From Lutraria lutraria (Eukaryota > Mollusca > Bivalvia > Venerida > Mactridae): a stretch of 64,000 nt of DNA. The notes below the pieces were generated by a model. It was not told the origin of the DNA. It saw only the letters and a list, made by a program, of their open reading frames with translations, and did not search any database. Positions 1 through 12,343 of this stretch are shown one piece after another. The position numbers and the translations under genes were made by a program. The first letter of the stretch is position 1. Every line of letters starts with the position of its first letter. The stretch spans positions 9,545,603 to 9,609,602 of the forward strand of contig OZ026840.1 in NCBI GenBank assembly GCA_964023205.1. The letters run 5' to 3'.

Positions 1-3000
1 TTGTTGGAACTGTAGTAGTTGTTGTAGGTACCGTTGTTGTAGTAGTTGGTACAGTTGTAGTGGTTGTAGGAACTGTAGTTGTTGTCGTAGGTACCGTTGT
101 GGTGGTAGTTGGTACAGTTGTAGTAGTTGTTGGTATAGTTGTAGTGGTTGTCGGAACTGTAGTTGTTGTTGTAGGTACCGTTGTGGTAGTTGTTGGTACA
201 GTTGTAGTGGTTGTTGGTACAGTTGTTGTGGTTGTTGGTACAGTTGTAGTAGTCGTTGGAACTGTAGTAGTTGTTGTAGGTATTGTTGTGGTAGTAGTTG
301 GTACAGTTGTAGTAGTAGTTGGTACACTAGTAGTGGTTGTTGGTACAGTTGTAGTGGTTGTCGGAACTGTAGTTGTTGTTGTAGGTACCGTTGTGGTAGT
401 AGTTGGTAGAGTTGTAGTGGTTGTCGGAACTGTAGTAGTTGTTGTAGGTACTGTTGTGGTGGTAGTTGGTACAGTAGTGGTAGTTGTTGGTACAGTTGTA
501 GTGGTTGTAGGAACAGTAGTAGTTGTTGTAGGTACCGTTGTGGTGGTAGTTGGTACAGTAGTGGTAGTAGTTGGTACAGTTGTAGTGGTTGTTGGAACCG
601 TAGTAGTTGTTGTAGGTACCGTTGTGGTAGTAGTTGGTACAGTTGTAGTAGTAGTTGGTACAGTTGTAGTGGTTGTTGGAACTGTAGTAGTTGTTGTAGG
701 TACCGTTGTTGTAGTAGTTGGTACAGTTGTAGTGGTTGTAGGAATTGTAGTTGTTGTTGTCGTAGGTACCGTTGTGGTGGTAGTTGGTACTGTTGTAGTA
801 GTTGTTGGTAAAGTTGTAGTGGTTGTCGGAACTGTAGTTGTTGTTGTAGGTACCGTTGTGGTAGTTGTTGGTACAGTTGTAGTGGTTGTTGGTACAGTTG
901 TTGGGGTTGTTGGTACAGTTGTAGTAGTCGTTGGAACTGTAGTAGTTGTTGTAGGTATTGTTGAGGTAGTAGTTGGTACAGTTGTAGTAGTAGTTGGTAC
1001 ACTAGCAGTGGTTGTTGGTACAGTTGTAGTAGTTGTTGGAACTGTAGTAGTTGTTGTAGGTGTCGTTGTGGTAGTAGTTGGTATAGTTGTAGTGGTTGTC
1101 GGAACTGTAGTAGTTGTTGTGGGTACCGTTGTGGTAGTAGTTGGTAGTGTTGTAGTAGTTGTTGGTACAGTTGTAGTGGTTGTTGGAATCGTTGTAGTTG
1201 TTGTAGGTACCGTTGTGGTAGTAGTTGGTACAGTTGTAGTAGTTGTTGGTACAGTTGTAGTGGCTGTTGGAACTGTAGTAGTTGTTGTAGGTACTGTTGT
1301 GGTAGTAGTTGGTACAGTTGTAGTGGTTGTCGGAACTGTAGTTGTTGTTGTAGGTACCGTTGTGGTAGTAGTTGGTAGAGTTGTAGTGGTTGTCGGAACT
1401 GTAGTAGTTGTTGTAGGTACTGTTGTGGTAGTAGTGGGTACAGTTGTAGTAGTTGTTGGTACAGTTGTAGTGGTTGTTGGAACTGTAGTAGTTGTTGTAG
1501 GTACCGTTGTGGTAGTAGTTGGTACAGTTGTAGTGGTTGTCGGAACTGTAGTTGTTGTCGTAGGTACCGTTGTGGTAGTAGTTGGAACAGTTGTAGTGGT
1601 TGTCGGAACTGTAGTTGTTGTTTTAGGTACCGTTGTGGTAGTAGTTGGTACAGTTGTAGTGGTTGTAGGAACTGTAGTTGTTGTCGTAGGTACCGTTGTG
1701 GTGGTAGTTGGTACAGTGGTAGTGGTTGTTGGAACTGTAGTAGTTGTTGTAGGTACCGTTGTAGTAGTAGTTGGTACAGTTGTAGTGGTTGTTGGAACTG
1801 TAGTAGTTGTTGTAGGTACCGTCGTGGTAGTAGTTGGTACAGTTGTAGTAGTTGTTGGTACAGTTGTAGTGGTTGTCGGAACTGTAGTAGTTGTTGTAGG
1901 TACCGTTGTGGTAGTAGTTTGTGCAGTTGTCGTGGTTGTCGGAACTGTTGTTGTTGTCGTAGGTACCGTTGTGGTAGTTGTTGGTACAGTTGTGGTAGTT
2001 GTTGGTACAGTTGTAGTGGTTGTCGGAACTGTAGTAGTTGTTGTGGATACCGTTGTGGTAGTAGTTGGTACAGTTGTAGTGGTTGTTGGAACCGTAGTAG
2101 TTGTTGTAGGTACCGTTGTGGTAGTAGTTGGTACAGTTGTAGTAGTAGTTGGTACAGTTGTAGTGGTTGTTGGAACTGTAGTAGTTGTTGTAGGTACCGT
2201 TGTTGTAGTAGTTGGTACAGTTGTAGTGGTTGTAGGAACTGTAGTTGTTGTCGTAGGTACCGTTGTGGTGGTAGTTGGTATAGTTGTAGTAGTTAATGGT
2301 ACAGTTGTAGTGGTTGTAGGAACTGTAGTTGTTGTTGTAGGTACTGTTGTGGTAGTTGTTGGTACAGTTGTAGTGGTTGTTGGTACAGTTGTTGTGGTTG
2401 TTGGTACAGTTGTAGTAGTCGTTGGAACTGTAGTAGTTGTTGTAGGTACTGTTGTGGTAGTAGTTGGTACAGTTGTGGTAGTAGTTGGTACACTAGAAGT
2501 GGTTGTTGGTACAGTTGTAGTAGTAGTTGGTACACTAGTAGTGGTTGTTGGTACAGTTGTAGTGGTTGTTGGAACCGTAGTAGTTGTTGTAGGTACCGTT
2601 GTGGTAGTAGTTGGTACAGTTGTAGTAGTAGTTGGTACAGTTGTAGTGGTTGTTGGAACTGTAGTAGTTGTTGTAGGTACCATTGTTGTAGTAGTTGGTA
2701 CAGTTGTAGTGGTTGTAGGAACTGTAGTTGTTGTCGAAGGTACCGTTGTGGTGGTAGTTGGTACTGTTGTAGTAGTTGTTGGTATAGTTGTAGTGGTTGT
2801 CGGAACTGTAGTTGTTGTTGTAGGTACCGTTGTGGTAGTTGTTGGTACAGTTGTTGTGGTTGTTGGTACAGTTGTAGTAGTCGTTGGAACTGTAGTAGTT
2901 GTTGTAGGTATTGTTGTGGTAGTAGTTGGTACAGTTGTAGTAGTAGTTGGTACACTAGTAGTGGTTGTTGGTACAGTTGTAGTGGTTGTTGGAACCGTAG

Positions 3001-6000
3001 TAGTTGTTGTAGGTACCGTTGTGGTAGTAGTTGGTACAGTTGTAGTAGTAGTTGGTACAGTTGTAGTGGTTGTTGGAACTGTAGTAGTTGTTGTAGGTAC
3101 CGTTGTTGTAGTAGTTGGTACAGTTGTAGTGGTTGTAGGAACTGTAGTTGTTGTCGTAGGTACCGTTGTGGTGGTAGTTGGTACAGTTGTAGTAGTTGTT
3201 GGTATAGTTGTAGTGGTTGTCGGAACTGTAGTTGTTGTTGTAGGTACCGTTGTGGTAGTTGTTGGTACAGTTGTAGTGGTTGTTGGTACAGTTGTTGTGG
3301 TTGTTGGTACAGTTGTAGTAGTCGTTGGAACTGTAGTAGTTGTTGTAGGTATTGTTGTGGTAGTAGTTGGTACAGTTGTAGTAGTAGTTGGTACACTAGT
3401 AGTGGTTGTTGGTACAGTTGTAGTGGTTGTCGGAACTGTAGTTGTTGTTGTAGGTACCGTTGTGGTAGTAGTTGGTAGAGTTGTAGTGGTTGTCGGAACT
3501 GTAGTAGTTGTTGTAGGTACTGTTGTGGTAGTAGTGGGTACAGTTGTAGTAGTTGTTGGTACAGTTGTAGTGGTTGTTGGAACTGTAGTAGTTGTTGTAG
3601 GTACCGTTGTGGTAGTAGTTGGTACAGTTGTAGTGGTTGTCGGAACTGTAGTTGTTGTCGTAGGGACCGTTGTGGTAGTAGTTGGAACAGTTGTAGTTGT
3701 TGTCGGAACTGTAGTTGTTGTTGTAGGTATTGTTGTGGTAGTAGTTGGTACAGTTGTAGTAGTAGTTGGTACACTAGTAGTGGTTGTTGGTACAGTTGTA
3801 GTAGTTGTTGGAACTGTAGTAGTTGTTGTAGGTATCGTTGTGGTAGTAGTTGGTATAGTTGTAGTGGTTGTCGGTCCTGTAGTAGTTGTTGTGGGTACCG
3901 TTGTGGTAGTAGTTGGTAGTGTTGTAGTAGTTGTTGGTACAGTTGTAGTGGTTGTTGGAATCGTTGTAGTTGTTGTAGGTACCGTTGTGGTAGTAGTTGG
4001 TACAGTTGTAGTAGTTGTTGGTAACGTTGTAGTAGTTGTTGGAACTGTAGTAGTTGTTGTAGGTACTGTTGTGGTAGTAGTTGGTACAGTTGTAGTGGTT
4101 GTAGGAACTGTAGTAGTTGTTGTAGGTACCGTTGTGGTGGTAGTTGGTACAGTTGTGGTAGTTGTTGGTACAGTTGTAGTGGTTGTCGGAACTGTAGTAG
4201 TTGTTGTGGATACCGTTGTGGTAGTAGTTTGTACAGCTGTAGTTGTTGTAGGTACCGTTGTGGTAGTAGTTGGTACAGTTGTAGTAGTTGTTGGTACAGT
4301 TGTAGTGGTTGTTGGAACTGTAGTAGTTGTTGTAGGTACCGTTGTGGTAGTAGTTGGTACAGTTGTAGTGGTTGTAGGAACTGTTGTTGTTGTCGTAGGT
4401 ACCGTTGTGGTGGTTGTTGGTACAGTTGTAGTAGTTGTTGGTATAGTTGTAGTGGTTGTTGGAACCGTAGTAGTTATTGTACGTACCGTTGTGGTAGTAG
4501 TTGGTACAGTTGTAGTAGTAGTTGGTACAGTTGTAGTGGTTGTTGGAACTGTAGTAGTTGTTGTAGGTACCGTTGTGGTAGTAGTTGGTACAGTTGTAGT
4601 AGTAGTTGGTACAGTTGTAGTGGTTGTTGGAACTGTAGTAGTTGTTGTAGGTACCGTTGTGGTAGTAGTTGGTACAGTTGTAGTAGTAGTTGGTACAGTT
4701 GTAGTGGTTGTTGGAACTGTAGTAGTTGTTGTAGGTACCGTTGTGGTAGTAGTTGGTACAGTTGTAGTAGTAGTTGGTACAGTTGTAGTGGTTGTTGGTA
4801 CAGTTGTAGTGGTTGTTGGAACTGTAGTAGTTGTTGTAGGTACCGTTGTGGTAGTAGTTGGTACAGTTGTAGTAGTAGTTGGTACAGTTGTAGTAGTAGT
4901 TGGTACAGTTGTAGTGGTTGTTGGTACAGTTGTAGTGGTTGTTGGAACTGTAGTAGTTGTTGTAGGTACCGTTGTGGTAGTAGTTGGTACAGTTGTAGTA
5001 GTAGTTGGTACAGTTGTAGTAGTAGTTGGTACAGTTGTAGTGGTTGTTGGAACTGTAGTAGTTGTTGTAGGTACTGTTGTGGTAGTAGTTGGTACAGTTG
5101 TAGTAGTAGTTGGTACAGTTGTAGTGGTTGTTGGTACAGTTGTAGTGGTTGTTGGAACTGTAGTAGTTGTTGTAGGTACCGTTGTGGTAGTAGTTGGTAC
5201 AGTTGTAGTAGTAGTTGGTACAGTTGTAGTGGTTGTAGGGACTGTAGTAGTTGTTGTAGGTACCGTTGTGGTGGTCGTTGGTACAGTTGTAGTAGTAGTT
5301 GGTACAGTTGTAGTAGTAGTTGGTACAGTTGTAGTAGTTGTTGGTACAGTTGTAGTGGTTGTTGGAACTGTAGTAGTTGTTGTTGGAACTGTAGTAGTTG
5401 TTGTAGGTACCGTTGTGGTAGTAGTTGGTACAGTTGTAGTAGTTGTTGGTACAGTTGTAGTGGTTGTTGGAACTGTAGTAGTTGTTGTTGGAACTGTAGT
5501 AGTTGTTGTAGGTACTGTTGTGGTAGTAGTTGGTATGGTTGTAGTAGTTGTCGGTACAGTTGAAGTAGTTGTTGGAACTGTAGTAGTTGTTGTAGGTACC
5601 GTTGTGGTAGTAATTGGTACAGTTGTAGTGGTTGTCGGAACTGTAGTAGTTGTTGTAGGTACCGTTGTGGTGGTAGTTGGTACAGTTGTAGTGGTTGTCG
5701 GAACTGTAGTAGTTGTTGTAGGTACCGTTGTGGTAGTAGTTGGTACAGTTGTAGTGGTTGTCGGAACTGTAGTAGTTGTTGTAGGTACCGTTGTGGTGGT
5801 AGTTGGTACAGTTGTAGTGGTTGTCGGAACTGTAGTAGTTGTTGTAGGTACCGTTGTGGTGGTAGTTGGTACAGTTGTAGTGGTTGTCGGAACTGTAGTA
5901 GTTGTTGTAGGTACCGTTGTGGTGGTAGTTGGTACTGTTGTAGTGGTTGTCGGAACTGTAGTAGTTGTTGTAGGTACCGTTGTGGTAGTGGTTGGTACTG

Positions 6001-6206
6001 TTGTAGTGGTTGTCGGAACTGTAGTAGTTGTTGTAGGTACCGTTGTGGTAGTAGTGGGTACAGTTGTAGTGGTTGTCGGAACTGTAGTAGTTGTTGTAGG
6101 TACCGTTGTGGTAGTGGTTGGTACAGTTGTAGTGGTTGTTGGAACTGTAGTAGTTGTTGTAGGTACCGTTGTAGTTGTCGCTGGTGCAGTTGTTGTGGTC
6201 GTTTGA
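1..6206. repeat. 21-bp coding minisatellite with higher-order structure
   Basis: The whole stretch is a 21-bp tandem repeat. Variants recur in a higher-order order (for example the GGTACACTAG-type unit and a GGAACT-type unit reappear in blocks of several units). All length changes keep multiples of three, so no frameshift occurs over 6.2 kb. Most unit-to-unit differences fall on bases that are third codon positions on both strands (GTN on plus, ACN on minus). Confidence 0.9.
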
Positions 6207-6276
6207 TCAATTATATTGCTCTTTTTAGGAGTAGTACTTTGTGAGGTTACCGATGTGGTTGAAGTAGTACTTTGAG
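1..6276 (-). CDS. Mucin-like giant Thr-rich repeat exon (partial, runs off left edge)
   Basis: Read on the minus strand, an acceptor (TTTCAG, AG at 6278-6277) opens an exon at 6276. In phase, it encodes a Ser/Thr-rich leader of about 30 residues (6276 to about 6180) and then about 290 tandem heptads Val-Pro-Thr-Thr-Thr-Thr-Thr (21 bp each, one 24-bp unit near 750). The frame is open to base 1: the overlapping plus frame has no Tyr, His or Gln codon, which excludes stops in this one. Variants on this strand are mild (V to I or L, T to S, P to S), whereas the plus-strand reading (Val5-Gly-Thr) would need V to E, T to K/R and G to D. Dense Thr/Pro repeats are typical of O-glycosylated secreted mucins, and invertebrate proteins of this type are often called integumentary-mucin-like. 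Signal peptide, upstream exons and C-terminus are not visible. The family name is an inference from composition; strand and reading frame are well supported. Confidence 0.78.
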
Positions 6277-8111
6277 CTGAAATTGAAATGCATTATTAAA
6301 GTATAATTTTTTAGTTCGATCTCGTAAGCTGAAATTTTTGGCCACCGACAGTTGTGTAGTTATTACCGTTTTCATGGTTCTTGAAGTAGTATGTGTTATA
6401 AAATTATAAGAATTATTGCTCCTTTGTGAACAATTATTCCGTGATGATGATTTCATGTGTTTCGTGTCGTTATGTTATTTTGACTTAATTTTGGTTTACT
6501 TAGATTTTGCTTCTCTGCTGATAAGGAAGGACTGTCTACGTGTTTCCACCAACTTGCACATATTTGTCATGTTGTACTTTTGCATGTTTTATCAATTTAA
6601 GTACATGTATTAAAGGAGGAAACACTGCGTCTTTGTAAACCGAATATCGAAACTTAAAGTATCTGGCTTGGATGTCAGGTCAAATCAAGTTTCACCAATT
6701 TATAGATTTAAAAACTTAACCATAATTACATACTAAAATAAAACCACTGTATAAAGTGCATTGCAAGTAACTTGAAACAAATATTACATTTGATTGGTCT
6801 TCTATAAACCAATATCGCACGTAATTTACAATTTTTTGAACAACGATAACTACTCTGTATATAGGAATATATTACAACAAATAGCCTTAAAATGACTATA
6901 AATGTATAAAGCAGGGAACCATGTCTCAGTTTTTTTTTGATAACTTCCCCCGTTCGTCCTTAAAGAAATTCCGTACCCAGAACCCCGCTGTTTATTACGT
7001 AATACGCCATAGATAAAAAATGACAAAAAACAAGTGTCAAAATTCTGAGGCACGGTTCCCTAGATTAAATTTCCGCTACAAAATACCGAAAACCGCTTTG
7101 AAATTCGTCATCAAATAAGACGACAATGTTAATTCGAAAATGACACCTACTGTGCTTTTTTAAGCTGAGTAATTAACAATTAAAGTGTCGGATCATTATC
7201 TTCTCATGAAATCAACGAATTCGACGCACCCCATTCCATTTTGATAGCCAATCAAAATCGCTTATGTTTACGGTTCAGTAATTGAAACCACGCCCAGGTT
7301 TAATGTCTAGTAAGAGATTTTATAACAAATTTTTGTCATTAAGGTAATACTCAGTGCAACAATTGATGACCTTGACACATAGAGCATCGAAATTTTGTAT
7401 TATGAATATTTCTTCAATTATCAAGTGTAGACAAATCAAAATTTGGCAATTTGAAAATCGTCATTCAAAGAAACTTAAACTGTTTTACAAACTGATATAC
7501 ACATGAATGTAACAATACTATTTAGAAATAAAAAGTCGAGACGTTCGTTATTTTTTGTGCAAACCTATCAGCATGAATATTGAGTGTTAACCACTAAAAT
7601 GTACGCAAATGCATTAATGAAACAATAAACTAGATGCTCGACCCAAGAACAAGAACCTTATACCATTTAATGAAACATTTTATAATATCAACCTCATACA
7701 CATGACAAGCAAGGAGGTCGCCATATTGGAAAAAAACAAGATGCACTTTCGGTTTTACCCTAAAGTTTATCCTACAATAACACAAAGATCTGCGCATGAT
7801 CTACATTATGATTGACTTACGTAAATGCCTTGATGTAACATCCCCACTTTCATGTAATTTGATATTAGAAAACAAATTAAACAAACAAGTAAGTGAATTA
7901 AAAGAACCTGCTTTTAAATTGTTTACATTTTAATTTCACGACTTGGATCTCAGCGCCACGTGACGAGCAAAATATTATTACACACCGACTTTTAAATTGA
8001 ATTACATAAAACTTTTATTCGTAATGGAATCTATAATGATTATTGTACCTTATCGGAATAAAACTATAGCAAACGTTTCACAGTGAACATGTAAACTAAT
8101 TGCTGAAAGAA
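6277..8111. other. Intron or 5' flank of the mucin-like gene; no gene seen
   Basis: AT-rich sequence with only short random reading frames. On the minus strand near 6365-6400 there is a short Thr/Ser-rich reading followed by a possible donor (ACGGTAATA), but its phase does not join the exon at 6276, so it is not called. No recognisable repeat or RNA gene. Confidence 0.5.
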
Positions 8112-8958
8112 GGCACTACCATAGGAGCTCGAAGTCAGGAATTGTTTTTTTTTCAGCAATTTTGCCCTTTTCACATGTAATATTACCCAAACTTTAATAA
8201 CTCGGTCGTATTTTGTCCAAATATTGACTTTTGTAAATTACTTGAAAACGGGTCTGGTAATCTGAAAAAAGAGAAGGAATGACATACGCCATGTTATCCG
8301 CAACAAACGCCAAGAGTGACTCCCCTTGGCGCGGTCAGTTTTTTATCTACCCCGCTGGTTCTCCCAATCACAACGCGGCGCAATATTGTTCCGGAAACCC
8401 CGGCAATTGTAGTCAAAGTGCGGTGGGACCTAGAAAACGTGCGCAAGTTCCAACGGTCAATATTTATTTTCTGGAGCTGGCATAGGACGTTCAACTTATT
8501 TGTATACATGGTAGGATTTGACAGCTATTTCATAACACTATTTTCATGCATACTAAAACACAACATGCTTCATAAGCTATCTAAGTCCATTTTCGTGTAT
8601 ACAATGACTCGCTAAAAACTATTAAAACATGTTTCTCGGATGTAAATATAGTAAATGACTACAATTGCCGGGGTTTCCGGTACAATATTGTGCCGCGTTG
8701 TGATTGGGAGAACCAGCGGGGTATATAAAAAACTGACCGCGCCAAGGGGAGTCACTCTTGGCGTTTGTTGCGGATAACATGGCGTATGTCACTCCTTCTC
8801 TTTTTTCAGATTACCAGACCCGTTTTCAAGTAATTTACAAAAGTCAATATTTGGACAAAATACGACCGAGTTATTAAAGTTTGGGTAATATTACATGTGA
8901 AAAGGGCAAAATTGCCGAAAAAAAACAATTCCTGACTTCGAGCTCCTATGGGCACTAC
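8112..8958. mobile_element. hAT-like foldback/MITE with 8-bp target duplication
   Basis: The element spans 8120-8950 and is flanked by identical octamers GGCACTAC at 8112-8119 and 8951-8958. Its ends are inverted: CATAGGAGCTCGAAG on the left, CTTCGAGCTCCTATG on the right. The inverted arms continue inward for about 290 bp (8120 to about 8414 against about 8657-8950) with few mismatches, around a spacer of about 240 bp. No transposase is seen. An 8-bp duplication and CA...TG ends fit the hAT superfamily; that assignment is inferred. Short open frames inside the arms are mirror frames of the palindrome and are not called as genes. Confidence 0.85.
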
Positions 8959-10489
8959 AAAGATATACGCGTAGTATTATTTTAGTCTACTCGACGGAAG
9001 TACTGGTTCCATATCACATGCAACGGTCCAAAGACGACGCGAAAACCAATTTAGATCATGACTGACATCTTCCGGTATCAACAATATAGATGTTTGCTCA
9101 CATGTATGTTATTTTCACTCGATCTTTATTAATAATCGTTCCAATTTGTTTTGTATGCATGGTTTAAAATCGGAGTAGTAAACTAATTGCCGATTCTGAA
9201 ACAGTCCTTCGTAATTTATCATTTAAAATACTGTTTGTTTTTTGTAAACACATTCGACTAGCCGTTAATTTTAAAACAGAATCACGATTTTTTCGTGCTA
9301 TTGCAATTTAGTTTTCTAGACGGTAGCGCGGTTTATTTTAATGTCTATGGTGTACTCATTTGTCCATCGAATCCTTCATCGTAAATATAGTTTTCATGAT
9401 ATTAAAAATATGTAAAATAAATTTCAATTTTATTAATGTTTTAGGCTGGAATTCAATTAAAATGCTCCCTTCTAGGAGAGTATATCGTTGGAGTTTTGTG
9501 CGCCTGTCTATTCATCCGTTACTCTTCTGTCATAAGCATTACTGAAAAGGACTGAAGTCATTTTGAGCAAAACTTATGTTTTTGAATCGTAATACATATA
9601 TTACATTATTATTATTATTGCAATAAGTATATTGAAGTAAGCATATTGAAGTAAGTATTTCGAATTACATTTAATCGTAACATTGTTAGATAATTACATT
9701 TTGAAATATGTTTTGTTCTTTTCAGTGTCTACAAAACATTGGGTCAAGTTTTAGTAAGATTTAGTGGCAAAAGATACACCATACTTTATGGGGGAACTAT
9801 TTTCATTTGGCAGTTCAGCCATGGAAATAATTCTCATTTTTGTAAATGATGGACATTGCATATTGTGTTATTGTGGGCATTGGACATAGGTTTTGAAATG
9901 TATCTTTATTCGAGCATCTAGAGGACACTTTGAACTTGCGAATGAACCATAGTTTGTGTATTTTTGTGATATTATATTTGAAGGATAGTTGCACAAAAAT
10001 GAGTATTGTTAACTGTAAGTGTTTCTTTCAATTTTCGTTTATATAAACAAAATATACATTTCATAACTTTTTTACAGTCCTGTCTTTATTTTAAACTATG
10101 CCATTTGGGTATTTTCCCATCTTGAGCTGAACAATAACCATTCAAACTTTGACAGCCAATTTTTGACGGTGGCCACTTTTGTTATGATAGTATTACCTTA
10201 ATGAATTAATGGTATCATATCTTACCAATACAATGCACATTGCGTTAGAGATGTTTAACGCTGATAAGGAAAAGTTGATAAAGGGGGGTGCAGTATTTAT
10301 CGCAATAAAACACTATTTTTGAGCGTTCGGTTAGAATTCTTTGTTGCTTGGTATTAAAGTATGATATTTAATCTTTGTAAATAACGTAAAATATCATTTT
10401 TCGTTATTTTAGCGATTTTAACCAATCCCGATACGTTAAATATGAATTCATCAGTGATGTTTACACATTTAAACGGCAATTCCAACTTA
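8959..10489. other. No gene seen
   Basis: AT-rich sequence with scattered short frames only. No splice-flanked coding segment, tandem repeat or inverted repeat was recognised here. Confidence 0.5.
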
Positions 10490-10592
10490 TGTAGATGCAG
10501 TAGCGGGTGTTCTTGGTACGGTAGTCGCTGCTGTAGTTAAAGAAGTGGTGGTAGTTAGTAAAGAACTACTGTTTGTAGTAGGTCTATTAGGG
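10487..10592 (-). pseudogene. Stray mucin-like Thr-rich segment, possible decayed exon
   Basis: On the minus strand, an acceptor-like TTTACAG is followed directly by an open frame of about 34 codons rich in Thr, Ser and Ala. It contains a run of four Thr and a Thr-Thr-Val-Pro motif like the heptads of the mucin-like exon 4 kb downstream in the same orientation. The frame ends at TAA inside ACATAAGTT, which would be a good donor (GTAAGT) if one G were an A. It could be a lost internal exon of the mucin gene, a terminal exon of an alternative transcript, or chance composition. Confidence 0.35.
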
Positions 10593-10737
10593 TGCTGTAA
10601 ATGTTATCTAAAATATTATCACATAAAACACCGGCCTGGCCACATTGAGTTCCAAAACTTCATTGTCTGTCAACACTTTCTTCTAGAGTCGAGCTGTCTT
10701 CGATGATTTGGGGAAAATTATTAATGGCTTTCTACAA

Positions 10738-11130
10738 CTTATCTGGATAATTTTACCCCCACAAAAGTTTTGGAGGGTATAACTGGAGTCACCTTGTCCA
10801 TCCGTGTGTGTGTTTGCATCTGGACGGACCTACAACTCTGTCCATTGGTCGATCTTAAAAATATTTGGCAGAAATGTTCATTTATACGTGGGAATGTCTC
10901 CCGTGCATGATTCAGTTCCATATCTCGAAGGTCAAGGTCACACTTAGAGTTTAAAAGTAAAAATCCAGTACTTTCTTTCGTTTCTGCTCTGTAATTTTTT
11001 GGTCATCTATGGGCGGATTTCTGAAATATTTGGCAGAAATGTTCACCAATATGTGTTGTTGTGTCTTTCATAGGCCCGGGTCCGTACCTTCAATACTAGT
11101 TTCCAGGTGTTCAGGTGTTGCCCCGCTTAA
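10738..11130. repeat. Interspersed repeat with internal ~170-bp duplication
   Basis: The block carries two copies of an ATATTTGGCAGAAATGTTCA segment (about 10,860 and 11,028) in similar surroundings, with phrases such as AAGGTCAAGGTCAC and TCCATCCGTGTGTG. It has the same style as the repeat at 60.6-61.1 kb. No coding potential was seen. Confidence 0.4.
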
Positions 11131-12343
11131 ATTATTATCTTAGTGATACTTAACAGTCTGTTACTTTTTGGTAATAAGCAAAAATCTTGACTAAATCTTG
11201 AAGGGGCCGGGGTTACATTTTTTTTCTACATAGTAGTTCCAAACATCATAATTATATACAATGTGGATTGACTAAATATGAGTTACCCTTAGATTTATAT
11301 ACATTCTTGCATTTATTGTGTCATCTGTTGGAGAGGTAGGTCATTTTTATATAGACGTCTTCATTTAATTTTAAGGTACTATTTTACGTTGGGGGTATAG
11401 GATTTCACCTTTAAATGGGTATACAAAAGAATGGCAATAAAATAAAATTCAATCATCAACACATCATAATTATTATACATCTAATACCTTAATGGTTATA
11501 TATGTAAAAAAAATGGTTTATTTTTTGTGTCTGGTTATCGAAAGATTTTGGATATACTGTGGCATTGTGTCATGCGTAAGACCCAGGGTAAAACTGCTTC
11601 TCGAAAGAAATCATCTTAAAGTAGTAGCAAATAACATTACTGAAAAATCTTTTAAAGGGGCATGCCCAGGAACTGCTGTGTCTATTTTTTTGTACACCAA
11701 AAATGCGTTTGTCACTTGTAAAACCAATTATTACCGAAAAGTCAAAGAAGAATGTGCGTTCAAAAATGACCCTATAAAGCGCAAGTCGGTATTTGTATGT
11801 CGATTTGAATAAAAGGCTGTCAGCTTTACAAATCATATTTTCAGGTTGTGTCTGTGTTCCTGATTTATTCCACGTGTATTTTATTTCCTTGTTTTCCGAG
11901 CATTCATCTAATACAGCAAAACACTGAAACCCGGACCCCTTCCGGACTGTGTCAAAGGTCCGGTTTCTGAGAAGTCTGGTTTTAAGGATTCCGATTTTCT
12001 GGGGTTGGACTGTATATACTATTATCTGAACTTGGATTTCCAATTCATGTAGTGTTTCCATTGCTGTTTCCGTTTGTCTCGAGTTGTATGTGGTACTTAA
12101 TGTGTACAAATTGAACATTCGTAGAATGAGTGAAAGCCTTCCATGTAATAAACTATAAAATCATTCAAATTTACATGAATTTATCAGGAGATTTATATTT
12201 TAAGAAATTCCAATTTTTTTCGAGTAACGCATTAAGCCTTCTTAACACTTTCGTAGACATTCGATTAGGAAATGTTTCTATAACAGAGAATGTAAGTTAC
12301 GGTTGTCTTGGAACAATGTCATGTGCTGTTATATATATACTAA
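11131..12343. other. No host gene seen; probable transposon-end remnant near 11.9-12.0 kb
   Basis: A minus-strand frame of 182 codons crosses 11,570-12,118. Its sequence includes CCGGACC and CAGTCCAACCCC phrases resembling the non-coding ends of pogo/Tigger-like elements, so it is read as accidental. The rest shows nothing recognisable. Confidence 0.35.

Noticed and set aside
60..6206. 2048-codon plus-strand ORF of (Val5-Gly-Thr) repeats
   Set aside because: Mirror of the minus-strand mucin-like exon; hydrophobic poly-Val of this length is implausible and its replacements are radical, while those on the minus strand are conservative.
2293..6210. Minus-strand Gln/Leu/Tyr-rich frames (YQLLPQ repeats)
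   Set aside because: A second frame of the same 21-bp repeat; interrupted by stops (TAG from CTAGTG units) and not in phase with the splice acceptor.
6365..6400. Small Thr-rich exon upstream of the mucin exon
   Set aside because: A possible donor exists, but no convincing acceptor, and the phase does not join the exon at 6276.
8279..8615. Three overlapping ORFs on both strands
   Set aside because: They lie in and across one arm of the foldback element and recur as mirror frames in the other arm.
11570..12118. 182-codon minus-strand ORF
   Set aside because: No recognisable domain; overlaps sequence resembling a DNA-transposon end; composition looks accidental.
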